This document shows positions 34,070-43,434 of a stretch of 64,000 nucleotides of DNA, one piece after another. The DNA comes from JAPEKQ01 sp964516845 (GTDB taxonomy: Bacteria; Joyebacterota; Joyebacteria; Joyebacterales; Joyebacteraceae), in the NCBI GenBank assembly GCA_964516845.1, contig CAZEXP010000001.1, positions 170,347 to 234,346 on the forward strand, in the 5' to 3' direction. Both the position numbers and the translations under genes were made by a program. The notes beneath the pieces were generated by a model that was given only the letters and a program-made list of their open reading frames with translations, searched no databases and was not told the origin of the DNA. Numbering within the stretch: position 1 is the first letter of the stretch; each line of letters starts with the position of its first letter.

Positions 34070-35116
34070 ATGAAAGTCGGCATCCTCACTGGTGGGGGCG
34101 ACTGCCCCGGGCTCAATGCGGTCATCCGCGCCGTGGTCCGCCGGACCATCGGCAAATACGGCGGCGAGGTCATCGGGTTCAAATACGGCTGGGCCGGGAT
34201 CCTCGAAGGGAACTACGAGACACTCGGCATCAATGAGGTCTCGGGCATCCTGCCGAGAGGCGGCACGATCCTCGGCACATCGCGGACCAACGTCGGGCGC
34301 GAGGATCGCGGCGTCGAGCGCGTCAAGGAGACCTTCGCGAAGCTCGAGCTCGACGGTCTCGTGGCCATCGGCGGCGAGGACACGCTTGGCGTCGGGGCCA
34401 TGCTCCACACCGAGGGGGTCCGGATCGTAGGCGTCCCGAAGACGATCGACAACGACATCAACGGCACCGATTTCACATTCGGGTTCGACACGGCCGTCCA
34501 CATCGCGACCGAGGCGATCGACCGTCTGCACACGACGGCGGAGTCGCACAACCGCGTTGTGGTCGTCGAGGTCATGGGACGTCACACGGGCTGGATCGCG
34601 GTCAAGTCGGGCATCGCCGGCGGCGCGGACCTCATTCTGATCCCCGAGGTGCCCTTCACGATCAAGGAGGTCTGCGAGGTCATCCGGAAGCGACACTCCC
34701 GCGGCAAGAACTTCAGTATCGTCGTGGTCGCCGAGGGCGCCGAGTACCCGATGGAGCAGAACGAGGATACCGGCGAACTGGTGCTCGCGGAGCAGGAGAC
34801 CGACGCCTTCGGTCACGTCAGGCTCGGCGGGATCGGCAACAAGCTCGCACACGCGATCGAGCAGGGCACAGGCTTCGAGACCCGTGTCACAGTGCTCGGC
34901 TACACACAGCGCGGAGGGACACCGACGGCGTTCGACCGCGTTCTCGGAACGCGGTTCGGCGTAATGGCGGCCGACCTTGTCCACGCCGGGCAGTTCGGCA
35001 AGATGGTGAGTCTTCAGGGCGACCGGATCGTGCCAGTGGAGATATCCCACGCGACCGAATGCCTCAAGCGCGTCGACTCGGAGCTCTATGAGGTCGCAAG
35101 GACCTTCTTCGGCTAG
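34070..35116 (+). CDS. pfp: Phosphofructokinase, predicted pyrophosphate-dependent type
   Basis: Phosphorylates fructose 6-phosphate to fructose 1,6-bisphosphate. 348 aa, PfkA superfamily, starting MKVGILTGGGDCPGLNAVIR. The residues that decide the phosphoryl donor are Asp104 (GGEDTLG) and Lys124 (PKTIDNDI). ATP enzymes have Gly at 104 (GGEGT or GGDGS). Asp104 with Lys124 is the PPi-dependent signature, as in Amycolatopsis methanolica, so the enzyme is probably reversible and PPi-driven. MGRHTGWIA and TQRGGTPTAFDR complete the active site. It leads a tight operon with fba, gap, pgk, tpiA and secG. Confidence 0.88.
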   Translation: MKVGILTGGGDCPGLNAVIRAVVRRTIGKYGGEVIGFKYGWAGILEGNYETLGINEVSGILPRGGTILGTSRTNVGREDRGVERVKETFAKLELDGLVAIGGEDTLGVGAMLHTEGVRIVGVPKTIDNDINGTDFTFGFDTAVHIATEAIDRLHTTAESHNRVVVVEVMGRHTGWIAVKSGIAGGADLILIPEVPFTIKEVCEVIRKRHSRGKNFSIVVVAEGAEYPMEQNEDTGELVLAEQETDAFGHVRLGGIGNKLAHAIEQGTGFETRVTVLGYTQRGGTPTAFDRVLGTRFGVMAADLVHAGQFGKMVSLQGDRIVPVEISHATECLKRVDSELYEVARTFFG

Positions 35117-35124
35117 GAGATACC

Positions 35125-36048
35125 ATGGCACTGGTCACGAACAACGATCTGATGGTCCCGGCGCGCCGCGACGGGTACGCGGTCGGGGGCTTCAACACGA
35201 GCAATCTGGAGATCACGGCAGCCATCTTCCAGGCGGCGGCCGAGAAGCGCTCGCCGGTCATTGTGGCGACGTCGCAGTCGGCGATCGCGTACGCCGGGTA
35301 CGACAACATCCGCGCGATGGTCGACAACATGTCCCGCGACGCGGACATCCCCGCGTCGCTCCATCTCGACCACGGGACGGACATGGACATCATCAAGGGC
35401 TGCATCGAACACGGCTGGACGTCGCTGATGATCGACGGCTCGCACTTCCCGTTCGAGGAGAACATCGCGGCGACGAAGGCGGTCGTCGATCTCGCGCACC
35501 CGCGCGGCATCAGCGTCGAGGCCGAACTGGGACGGCTCGAGGGCGTCGAGGACGAGATCTCGGTCGACTCCGAGGACGCCTCGATGACCAACCCAGAGGA
35601 GGCGGCGCAGTTCGTCGAACGCACCGGCGTCGACTCGCTGGCGGTCGCCATCGGAACGTCGCACGGCGCGTACAAGTTCAAGGGCGAGCCGCGGCTGGAC
35701 ATTGAGCGGCTCGAGAAGATCGCCGCGCTCGTGAGCATCCCGCTCGTGCTCCACGGCGCCTCTGCGGTCCCACGCGAGGTGCTGGAGCTGGCGCAGCGCT
35801 ACGGCGCCGATCTCCCGGGGGCGAAGGGGGTACCCTCGGACAGCATCCGGCAAGCGCTTCAGCACGGCGTCGCCAAGGTCAATATCGACACGGATATCAG
35901 ACTCGCGTTCACGGGACACGTCAGGCAGATCCTGACGGACAGCCCGAAGGTGTTCGATCCGAGAAAGATCCTTGCAGCTGCTCGTGATGGAATGGCCGAA
36001 GTCATCAAGGCGAAGATGGACCTGTTCGGGTCCGCCGGCAGAGTGTAG
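35125..36048 (+). CDS. fba: Class II fructose-bisphosphate aldolase
   Basis: Zinc enzyme interconverting fructose 1,6-bisphosphate with DHAP and glyceraldehyde 3-phosphate. 307 aa. Motifs: GGFNTSNLEITAAIFQAA, SLHLDHGTD (zinc/catalytic region), EAELGRLEGVED, IGTSHGAYKF and VLHGASAVP, with INKVNIDTD-like AKVNIDTDIRLAF for phosphate binding. It is 8 bases after the phosphofructokinase gene. With a reversible phosphofructokinase and triose-phosphate isomerase in the same operon, it could run in the gluconeogenic direction on DHAP from sugar-phosphate aldolases. Confidence 0.96.
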   Translation: MALVTNNDLMVPARRDGYAVGGFNTSNLEITAAIFQAAAEKRSPVIVATSQSAIAYAGYDNIRAMVDNMSRDADIPASLHLDHGTDMDIIKGCIEHGWTSLMIDGSHFPFEENIAATKAVVDLAHPRGISVEAELGRLEGVEDEISVDSEDASMTNPEEAAQFVERTGVDSLAVAIGTSHGAYKFKGEPRLDIERLEKIAALVSIPLVLHGASAVPREVLELAQRYGADLPGAKGVPSDSIRQALQHGVAKVNIDTDIRLAFTGHVRQILTDSPKVFDPRKILAAARDGMAEVIKAKMDLFGSAGRV

Positions 36049-36057
36049 GAGGAAGAC

Positions 36058-37062
36058 ATGGCGCTCAAGTACGCGATCAACGGCTTCGGCCGTATCGGCA
36101 GACTCGTCCTCAGGTTCGCCCGTCTCGACTCGGACTTCGAGATCATGGCGATCAACGACCTCACGGACGCCGCCACACTGGCGCATCTGCTCAAGTACGA
36201 CTCGGTCCACGGCCGCTTCGACGGCGAGATCTCGCACGATGACGAGTCGATCACGGTGGACGGCAAGCGCATCAAGGTATTCTCGGAGAAGGACCCGGCC
36301 GGGCTGCCCTGGGGCAAGCTCGGCGTGGACGTCGTCATCGAGGCGACCGGACACTTCAGGACTCGCGAAGGCGCATCCAAGCACCTCACCGCGGGCGCCC
36401 GGAAGGTTATGATCTCGGCGCCGGGCAAGGACGTCGATATCTCGATCGTCATGGGCGTCAACGACGGCGACTACGTCCAGGCGGACCACCACATCATCTC
36501 GACGGCGTCCTGCACGACGAACTGCGCCGCCCCGATGATCAAGGTCATCGACGACAACTTCGGGGTCGTCAACGGCGTAATGACGACGATCCACGCATAC
36601 ACGAACGACCAGAACATCCTCGACCTGCCACACAAGGATCTCCGGCGCGCCAGGGCGGCCGCCGTCAGCATGATCCCGACGACGACGGGCGCGGCGAAGG
36701 CCATCACCGGCGTCATGCCGCATCTCAAGGGCAAGCTCGACGGCATGGCCGTCCGCGTTCCGACGCCGGACGGTTCGCTGGTCGACTTCGTTCTGAACGT
36801 CAAGAAGGAGACGACGGCCGAGGGCGTCAACGCGGCCATGCTCCGGGCCGCGAACGAGGGCCCCCTCAGCCCGTACCTCGAGTACACGGACGAGCCTCTC
36901 GTATCCATCGATATCGTGGGCAATCGCCACAGCTGTATCTTCGACAGCGCGCTGACGACCGTCATGCACGGCACGCTCGTGAAGATCCTCGGCTGGTACG
37001 ACAACGAGGCCGGGTACGCGTCGCGGATGGTCGACATGATGGACCTCGTCGCAAACAAGTAA
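36058..37062 (+). CDS. gap: Glyceraldehyde-3-phosphate dehydrogenase
   Basis: Oxidises glyceraldehyde 3-phosphate to 1,3-bisphosphoglycerate. 334 aa, canonical. The Rossmann motif is YAINGFGRIGRLVLRF, the catalytic cysteine lies in SASCTTNCAAP (here STASCTTNC), and WYDNEAGYASRMVDM closes the protein. The NAD-binding residue context, MAINDLTDAATLAH, has Asp where NAD-specific enzymes do, so NAD+ use is likely. Strong ribosome site AGGAGGAAG. Confidence 0.98.
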   Translation: MALKYAINGFGRIGRLVLRFARLDSDFEIMAINDLTDAATLAHLLKYDSVHGRFDGEISHDDESITVDGKRIKVFSEKDPAGLPWGKLGVDVVIEATGHFRTREGASKHLTAGARKVMISAPGKDVDISIVMGVNDGDYVQADHHIISTASCTTNCAAPMIKVIDDNFGVVNGVMTTIHAYTNDQNILDLPHKDLRRARAAAVSMIPTTTGAAKAITGVMPHLKGKLDGMAVRVPTPDGSLVDFVLNVKKETTAEGVNAAMLRAANEGPLSPYLEYTDEPLVSIDIVGNRHSCIFDSALTTVMHGTLVKILGWYDNEAGYASRMVDMMDLVANK

Positions 37063-37073
37063 AGGAGCCCGGT

Positions 37074-38291
37074 ATGGGCAAGCTGAGCTTGAGAAATCTC
37101 GACGTCGCCGGGAAACGTGTTCTCATTCGCGTCGACTTCAATGTTCCGCTCGCAGCGGACGGACGCGTCGCGGATGATACGCGGATCCGCAGGGCGATCC
37201 CGACGATCGAGTACGTCATCGAACGCGGAGGCAAGGCGGTGCTCATGTCGCACCTCGGGCGCCCGAAGGGACAGCGCGTTCCAGAGATGACGCTGCGACC
37301 CGTCGCCGAACGGCTCTCGCAGCTTCTGGGACGCGGCGTCACGATGGCGCCCGACTGCGTCGGTGACTCCACCGAGGGCATCGTCGCGCGAATGCGGGAT
37401 GGAGACATCGTCCTCCTCGAGAATCTTCGTTTCCACGAAGGGGAGACGAAGAACGAACCGGACTTCGCAAGACGGCTCGCACGGATGGGCGACGTGTACG
37501 TCAACGACGCCTTCGGCACGGCGCACCGCGCGCACGCCTCGACGGTCGGCGTGACGGAATCGGTCGAACTCTGCGCGATGGGGTTCCTGATCGAGAACGA
37601 GCTCGCCAACCTCAGCCGAGCGACCGATTCACCGGAGTCACCGTATGTCGCGATCCTCGGCGGCGCGAAGGTCTCCGACAAGATCGGCGTCATCCAGAAC
37701 CTGATGCCGACGGTCGACGTCTTTCTCATTGGGGGCGGCATGGCCTTCACGTTCCTGAAGGCCCAGGGCGCAGAGATCGGGGATTCGCTGGTCGAGAACG
37801 ATCGGATCGAGATGGCTCTCGCCATCCTCCAATCGGCGGCGGAGACATCGACCTCGCTGCTCTTGCCGACCGACGTGGTCGTGACGGAGGAGATCGCGGC
37901 GGACGCGGTCAGTCGAACGGTCGACGCGCACGCGATCGACCCGGGATGGCGCGGCGTCGACATCGGTCCGAAAACCGTGAAGGCGTTCTCCGAACAGATC
38001 GCAACCGCGCGGACGATCGTCTGGAATGGACCGCTCGGGGTGTTCGAAACCAAGCCGTTTGACGTGGGAACCGTGGCCGTCGCTCACGCGGTGGCTGACG
38101 CAACCGACTCGGGCGCCGTCAGTATCGTCGGCGGCGGGGACTCGGCGGCAGCGCTCGTCCAGTCCGGCCTGGTCGGCCGCGTATCCCACGTTTCGACCGG
38201 CGGCGGCGCATCGCTCGCGTTCCTCGAGGGCAAGCAGCTGCCGGCCGTTGAAGCTCTGACCGAAGCTCCGGCAGGAGAGGAGACCGCGTGA
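37074..38291 (+). CDS. pgk: Phosphoglycerate kinase
   Basis: Transfers phosphate from 1,3-bisphosphoglycerate to ADP. 405 aa, canonical length, with RVDFNVPLAADGRVADDTRIR and SHLGRPKG in the N-domain. The C-domain has AILGGAKVSDKIGVIQNL and the nucleotide-binding WNGPLGVFETKPFDVGT and GGGDSAAAL. It overlaps the tpiA start by 4 bases (GTGA). The pgk-tpiA-secG order is widely conserved in bacteria. Confidence 0.98.
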   Translation: MGKLSLRNLDVAGKRVLIRVDFNVPLAADGRVADDTRIRRAIPTIEYVIERGGKAVLMSHLGRPKGQRVPEMTLRPVAERLSQLLGRGVTMAPDCVGDSTEGIVARMRDGDIVLLENLRFHEGETKNEPDFARRLARMGDVYVNDAFGTAHRAHASTVGVTESVELCAMGFLIENELANLSRATDSPESPYVAILGGAKVSDKIGVIQNLMPTVDVFLIGGGMAFTFLKAQGAEIGDSLVENDRIEMALAILQSAAETSTSLLLPTDVVVTEEIAADAVSRTVDAHAIDPGWRGVDIGPKTVKAFSEQIATARTIVWNGPLGVFETKPFDVGTVAVAHAVADATDSGAVSIVGGGDSAAALVQSGLVGRVSHVSTGGGASLAFLEGKQLPAVEALTEAPAGEETA

Positions 38292-39049
38292 CACGGAAGC
38301 CGATCGTCGCAGGGAACTGGAAGCTCAACAAGACGCCGGCGGAGGCGCGACAGTTCCTCATTGCGCTCAGGAACAAGGTCGCCGGCATCGACACGCGGGC
38401 GGAGATCCTGGTCTGCCCACCGCATGTGGCACTCGATGCCGCAGTCGACGCGACGCGCGACACGAAGATCGCCGTGGGCTCGCAGAACACGTACTGGGAG
38501 GACAGCGGGGCGTTCACGGGTGAGACCTCGACCGGAATGCTCGAGTCGCTCGGCGTGACTCATACGCTGATCGGCCACTCGGAACGTCGGGCGCTCTTCT
38601 GCGAGACCGATGAGATGGTCGCGCGGAAGCTGCAGAAGGTGCTCAAGAGCACGCTCACGCCGGTGGTCTGCGTGGGTGAGACGCTCGACGAGCGCGAGGC
38701 GGGACGCACCGACGAGGTCATCACACGTCAGGTGACGGCCGCACTCCGGGATCTGGCCCCTGAACATGCGGGGCGCCTGGTCCTGGCCTATGAGCCCGTC
38801 TGGGCCATCGGGACGGGGCGCACAGCGTCCCCGGAGATGGCGAATGACGTTCATGGCTTGATTCGGCGGATTCTGCGTGGTATATTCGGAGACTCTGCCG
38901 CCGATGGGATCAGGATCCTGTACGGCGGCAGCGTCAAGCCAGACAACGCTTCTACGCTCATGGCGGAGAGCGACATCGACGGTGTGCTCGTCGGCGGGGC
39001 CAGCCTGGACCCCGGGAGCTTCGCCGAGATCATCCGCGCCGCGCCCTGA
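38288..39049 (+). CDS. tpiA: Triose-phosphate isomerase
   Basis: Interconverts DHAP and glyceraldehyde 3-phosphate. 253 aa. All active-site parts are seen: GNWKLNKTP (Asn, Lys), LIGHSERR (His), AYEPVWAIGTG (Glu and loop 6) and YGGSVKPDNA. GTG 38288 overlaps the pgk stop. It is the entry point for DHAP released by the predicted BMC aldolase. Confidence 0.98.
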   Translation: MTRKPIVAGNWKLNKTPAEARQFLIALRNKVAGIDTRAEILVCPPHVALDAAVDATRDTKIAVGSQNTYWEDSGAFTGETSTGMLESLGVTHTLIGHSERRALFCETDEMVARKLQKVLKSTLTPVVCVGETLDEREAGRTDEVITRQVTAALRDLAPEHAGRLVLAYEPVWAIGTGRTASPEMANDVHGLIRRILRGIFGDSAADGIRILYGGSVKPDNASTLMAESDIDGVLVGGASLDPGSFAEIIRAAP

Positions 39050-39080
39050 GCGCACCAGCGGAGCAGCCTTGGGAGGATTC

Positions 39081-39509
39081 ATGTACGGAGCAATACTCGC
39101 GATCCACATTGTTGTATGTCTGGGGCTGGTCGTCACCGTGCTTCTGCAGTCCGGGAAGGGCGGCGGCCTGGCGGGCGCGTTCGGCGGCGGTGGCGGTGCC
39201 GGGGCGGTGTTCGGCGGCCAGACGGCCGCGGGCTTCCTGACCAAGGCAACACGGTATCTGGCGGTCGTCTTCATGGTGACCTCGCTGACACTGGCTTTCG
39301 TGGTCCGCTCGCGGTCCACGGGCGCCGTCCTCGAGGGGCTCCAGGGCCAGCAAGCGGCGCCGGCAAGTGCGGCCGGTGAGGTCGTACCGGGCGAGGGACT
39401 GCCGCAGGGACTGCCGCAGCCCGCGACGACCGGTGGCGCTGCTGAGACGGTCGCGCCGGGAGACACGCCGACCGAGAATCCGGTTGCGACGGAAGCGACC
39501 GGCGAGTAG
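39081..39509 (+). CDS. secG: Preprotein translocase subunit SecG
   Basis: Small component of the SecYEG channel. 142 aa: two membrane helices (AILAIHIVVCLGLVVTVLLQ and YLAVVFMVTSLTLAFVV) flank the conserved glycine-rich GKGGGLAGAFGGGGGA...VFGG loop. A Pro/Gly/Thr-rich tail of about 55 residues extends the usual ~80-residue protein. ATG 39081 is four bases after GGAGG. The frame back to 38877 overlaps tpiA and is not used. Confidence 0.93.
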   Translation: MYGAILAIHIVVCLGLVVTVLLQSGKGGGLAGAFGGGGGAGAVFGGQTAAGFLTKATRYLAVVFMVTSLTLAFVVRSRSTGAVLEGLQGQQAAPASAAGEVVPGEGLPQGLPQPATTGGAAETVAPGDTPTENPVATEATGE

Positions 39510-39560
39510 AATATTGCCTGCGGAGCGCGGTACGGGCTCCGCGACGAGCATATACGAAGT

Positions 39561-39646
39561 GCCCGGATGGTGGAACTGGTAGACACGCCATCTTGAGGGG
39601 GTGGTGGGCGCAGCCTGTGCGAGTTCGAGTCTCGCTCCGGGCACCA
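39561..39646 (+). tRNA. tRNA-Leu, anticodon GAG, with encoded CCA
   Basis: Acceptor arms GCCCGGA (39561-39567) and TCCGGGC pair perfectly, followed by discriminator A and an encoded CCA. The D-arm contains GTGGAACTGGTAGACAC. The anticodon stem CCATC/GGTGG encloses TTGAGGG with anticodon GAG at 39595-39597. There is a long variable arm typical of leucine tRNAs, and a T-arm GCGAG-TTCGAGT-CTCGC. It lies between secG and a strong terminator, so it may be transcribed from the glycolytic operon. Confidence 0.97.
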
Positions 39647-39657
39647 GAGCAGCGAGG

Positions 39658-39690
39658 AAGGCAGGACCACGTGTGGTCCTGCCTTTTTTT
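39658..39690 (+). terminator. Intrinsic terminator after tRNA-Leu
   Basis: A 12-bp stem AAGGCAGGACCA/TGGTCCTGCCTT with a CGTG loop, running into a T tract (39684-39690). The most classical terminator of the window. The 39691-39846 region beyond it holds no gene. Confidence 0.93.
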
Positions 39691-39846
39691 GCGTTCGATT
39701 CGTCCAAAAGGCGCACCCACAGTGTGTTACGGGTGCACCCACCAGGACGATCGGGGCGGTTTCGTCTCTGCTGACCCCTTGACACTGAGGTCATCGAAGT
39801 CCATGCTGGAGTCGATGATCGGTGCCCCCGGGAGGAGTTCGCTCTG

Positions 39847-42800
39847 ATGAAAGCCACCAGAAGATTTCGCTTCGCCGTACTCATCGCCGCGCTGTCCCTC
39901 AGCGCTTCGGCTCAGGCAGCGACCCTCGAACACACGCTGGTATTCTCCGAGCAGAATCTCGTCATCGACTCGAGAGACGGGTACGATCACGTTCGACTCG
40001 GCGCATACCTTCTGACGGATGAGATCGGCGCTCCCGAACTCCCCGTCGTCCCGGTCCAGCTGGCGCTCCCGCCGGGATCGGTGATCACCGGGGTACTGGT
40101 GACAAACACGGAGAGCACCGAGATCATCGGGACGTTTCACCCTTATCCGGCCCAGCCACCGCGACTCCTTCCGGTCCCGGGGATCGCATTCCCGGCAAGG
40201 CCCTTCGCGAGACCCAGCGTCGCCCGCTATGAGACCGCTGAGGCGTACCCCGCGGAGATCGTCCGCCTGAATTCAACGGTGTCGTTCCCCGGCAATACGG
40301 TCGCCGGACTCCTCGTCCATCCGATGCAGTACCTTCCTGAGCGCGAGCGGCTTCGCTTCTTCAGGAGCATCACCTTCACCATTGAATACGAGACCGGCGA
40401 GGCCCCGACCTCGCGGACGGACCGAGCGCCCCGCGTGGCCGCCGCTCTCTCGTCGGTGCTCTCGAATCCCGAGGCAGCGGGCTCACGGCGTCGCTTCGTC
40501 GCGCAGCGAATGTCACTGCTTGAGACCGACGACATCGAGTACGTGGTGATAACATCGTCCGCCCTCGAACCGGACTTCCTGCCCCTCGTGGAGTGGAAGA
40601 CACGGAAGGGCGTGCCGGCGACCGTCGTCACAACGGAGTGGATCGACGCGACCTACACGGGCGCGGACGGACCGGCGCGGGTGCGAGCCTTCATCATGGA
40701 CGCGCATGACACGTGGGGCGCCTCCTGGATCCTTCTCGGCGGCGACACGGGCATCGTACCGGTCCGGCACTGCTTCGCCATGGACTGTGAGGCGAACTAC
40801 CAGCCTGACGACAATGACATCCCGTGCGACCTGTACTACGCGGATCTCGATGGAGACTGGAATGCCGACGGCGACGATGTCTACGGTGAGGTCGAGGATG
40901 CCGTGGACCTCATTCCCGACGTGTTCGTCGGACGCGCTTCGGTGCAGTACGCGGGAGACGCGCAGGCGTTCGTCGCGAAGACGCTCGCCTGGGAACGCGG
41001 AGTCACGACGGACTACCAGCTCGACATGCTCCTTGCCGGGGAGATCCTCTGGTCGGACCCGTACACCGATTCGGGACTCGGTCTCGACATGATCGATCGC
41101 GATTCCGTGCCGCCGCGCTACGACCCCATCGAGAAGCAGTATCAGTCGCAGGGCAACGAATCGCGCGAGAGCGTCATCGCCTCGCTCAACGACGGCAAGT
41201 GCCACTTTCTTCACGACGGTCATGCGTGGTTCACGGTTCTCGGGTGCGGAGACGGCTATCTCGACCGCGCGGACGCCTCGGGGCTGACCAACCTCGACCG
41301 TCAGCCGCTCGTCTACTCCATTGGATGCTGGCCCGCCGCGTTCGACAAGGACGCCGTAGCCGAGCGCCTCGTCGAGAACCCGGCCGGCGGAGCCACGGCC
41401 TTCATCGGCAACAGCCGCTACGGCTGGGGATCGCCCGGCAATCCCGGATACGGCTACTCCGACCGCTTCATGGCGGCCTTCTATCGGCAGCTCTTCCTCA
41501 AGGGCCGACGCCATGCCGCGAGCGCCCTCGCCGCCGCCAAGGCCGAGTTCGTGCCGCTCTCGCAGGCGGAGAACGTCTACCGATGGCACCAGTACGAGGT
41601 CAACCTGCTCGGTGACCCCGAGCTTCCCCTGTGGGCGGATGAGCCCGCGATCCTGAGCGTGTCGCATCCTGACTCGATCCCGGCGGCCGGGGCACAGGTG
41701 AATGTCGTCGTCTGGACGACACAGGGAACGAGACCCGGCGCGCTCGTCTGCATCACGAACGGATCTGATGTGTACGCGCGCGGCGTGACGGGCGACAACG
41801 GCACGGCGACCTTCAGCATCTCGACCGCCCAACCGAACGACCTGTTTGTCACGGTCACCGCGGCAGACTGTCTGCCGTACGAATCGGCGATCCCGGTCCG
41901 GATGGCCGGGGCCTACCTCGGAGCGGATGCGATCTCCTTCGACGACACATCCGGCGGCAACGGCGACGGACTCCCCGGACCCGGCGAGACGGTCGACTTC
42001 GCCTTCACTGTAAGCAACCTCGGCGGTGACGCCGCGCTCGGCGTGACCACGCTTCTGACCACCGACGATCCGTGGATTACGCTCCTGGACGACAGCAGCG
42101 ACTACGGCGACGTGCCGGGCGGGGCGCAGGTCGCGGCAGCCACACCGTTCGCGCTGGAGATCCTCCACGGGTGTCCCGACGGTCACGTGGCTCTGCTGGA
42201 TGCCACGATCACAGCCGCCGGAGCCGGGCAGACCTGGAACGTGGCGCTTCCCATCACCGTCGCGGCTCCCGTGCTCGTCATCTCGTCCTACTCGGTCGAC
42301 GACTCCCAGGGCGGCAACGGGAACGGAATCCCCGAGCCGGGCGAGTACTTCAGTCTGATGGTCGAGCTCATCAACGAGGGAGCGGCCGCCGCGGACGCGC
42401 CGGACGCCTTGCTGTGGACAACGGACACATGGACCGACATCACCGAGGACGCTGCCTCGCTCCGGACCATCCCGGCGGGGGAGACCGCGCAGGCGGTCTT
42501 CGAGGTCACACTGGCGGGCGCCTGTCCCATCCCGCATTTCCCTGAGCTGACGCTTGATACCGTGACGCGGAACGGACTCGCCGATACCGACGTGTTCGTC
42601 ATCTCGATCGGAACGACCGGCTTCGCCACGGACTTCGAAGGCCCCGCGATCGGCTGGTCCGATGGCGGGACGAACAGCATGTGGAAAGCCACCGAGCATC
42701 GCTCGCACTCGGGCAGCACGAGCTGGTACTGCGGGCAGGAGATCAGCTGGGTCTACGGCAACAACATGAACGCCTACCTCGACTCGCCCGAGTTCGTCCT

Positions 42801-43416
42801 CGGAGCGGAGACGGAGCTCTCCTTCTGGTGCTGGTATGACGTGACGATCTACGGTGTCGATGGTCTCTATGTCCAGCTGATGTCCGACGGGACCGCGGTC
42901 GATACGCTCGATTTCATCGGAAGCGGAGGCGCTCTCGAGACACTCGGGTCGATCGGCAACGACTGGCTCGAGTACACCTATCCTCTGACGGGAGAACCCG
43001 GCGATACCGTCCACGTCAGATTCCTGTTCGTCAGCGACGCTGCTGACGCCGCCGAGGGGATGTACATCGATGACGTCAGCATCTCGTCGCTGATCGCGTC
43101 CAGCGGCACCGATGTCCCGGACGACGCCGAGCCGCTCTCGCTCATCCAGCTCCACCAGAACAGCCCAAATCCGTTCACACCGTCAACGACTATCCGATTC
43201 GCCCTGTCAGTCCCGGTACCGGTGAACCTGTCCGTCTACAGCATTCAGGGACGCCTCATCCGGACCCTCGTCGACGACGTGAGGACACCCGGCGATCACA
43301 TCGTCGAGTGGGATGGTCGCGATGCCGCCGGCACCGACGTGGCGGCGGGCGTGTATCTGTACCGCCTCTCGACCGGCGAGCTGGAAGAGACCAGAAAGAT
43401 GATCCTCATCAGGTAG
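39847..43416 (+). CDS. Gingipain-like C25 cysteine peptidase with type IX (Por) C-terminal sorting domain
   Basis: A secreted 1189-aa protein. Signal peptide: FAVLIAALSLSASAQA. A C25-type propeptide region (to ~residue 220) is followed by the peptidase domain. The caspase-like catalytic dyad is visible as His459 in FLHDGHAWF and Cys494 in YSIGCWPAAFD. Next come Ig-like/CARDB-type repeats around DDTSGGNGDGLPGPGE and DDSQGGNGNGIPEPGE, and a carbohydrate-binding-like segment (SHSGSTSWYCG). The last ~90 residues start LHQNSPNPFTPSTTIRFAL and end ETRKMILIR, the FlgD-like/Por sorting domain that sends proteins through type IX secretion to the cell surface. A PorV-like protein is encoded downstream. 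It may degrade extracellular proteins; the substrate is unknown. Confidence 0.92.
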   Translation: MKATRRFRFAVLIAALSLSASAQAATLEHTLVFSEQNLVIDSRDGYDHVRLGAYLLTDEIGAPELPVVPVQLALPPGSVITGVLVTNTESTEIIGTFHPYPAQPPRLLPVPGIAFPARPFARPSVARYETAEAYPAEIVRLNSTVSFPGNTVAGLLVHPMQYLPERERLRFFRSITFTIEYETGEAPTSRTDRAPRVAAALSSVLSNPEAAGSRRRFVAQRMSLLETDDIEYVVITSSALEPDFLPLVEWKTRKGVPATVVTTEWIDATYTGADGPARVRAFIMDAHDTWGASWILLGGDTGIVPVRHCFAMDCEANYQPDDNDIPCDLYYADLDGDWNADGDDVYGEVEDAVDLIPDVFVGRASVQYAGDAQAFVAKTLAWERGVTTDYQLDMLLAGEILWSDPYTDSGLGLDMIDRDSVPPRYDPIEKQYQSQGNESRESVIASLNDGKCHFLHDGHAWFTVLGCGDGYLDRADASGLTNLDRQPLVYSIGCWPAAFDKDAVAERLVENPAGGATAFIGNSRYGWGSPGNPGYGYSDRFMAAFYRQLFLKGRRHAASALAAAKAEFVPLSQAENVYRWHQYEVNLLGDPELPLWADEPAILSVSHPDSIPAAGAQVNVVVWTTQGTRPGALVCITNGSDVYARGVTGDNGTATFSISTAQPNDLFVTVTAADCLPYESAIPVRMAGAYLGADAISFDDTSGGNGDGLPGPGETVDFAFTVSNLGGDAALGVTTLLTTDDPWITLLDDSSDYGDVPGGAQVAAATPFALEILHGCPDGHVALLDATITAAGAGQTWNVALPITVAAPVLVISSYSVDDSQGGNGNGIPEPGEYFSLMVELINEGAAAADAPDALLWTTDTWTDITEDAASLRTIPAGETAQAVFEVTLAGACPIPHFPELTLDTVTRNGLADTDVFVISIGTTGFATDFEGPAIGWSDGGTNSMWKATEHRSHSGSTSWYCGQEISWVYGNNMNAYLDSPEFVLGAETELSFWCWYDVTIYGVDGLYVQLMSDGTAVDTLDFIGSGGALETLGSIGNDWLEYTYPLTGEPGDTVHVRFLFVSDAADAAEGMYIDDVSISSLIASSGTDVPDDAEPLSLIQLHQNSPNPFTPSTTIRFALSVPVPVNLSVYSIQGRLIRTLVDDVRTPGDHIVEWDGRDAAGTDVAAGVYLYRLSTGELEETRKMILIR

Positions 43417-43434
43417 GGCCGGGGAGGTGCGGTG

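Noticed and set aside
34070..35116. Standard ATP-dependent PfkA
   Set aside because: Asp104 and Lys124 do not fit ATP enzymes; kept as predicted PPi type.
39561..39846. Integrative element attached at tRNA-Leu
   Set aside because: No integrase, direct repeat of the tRNA 3' end or compositional change was seen downstream.
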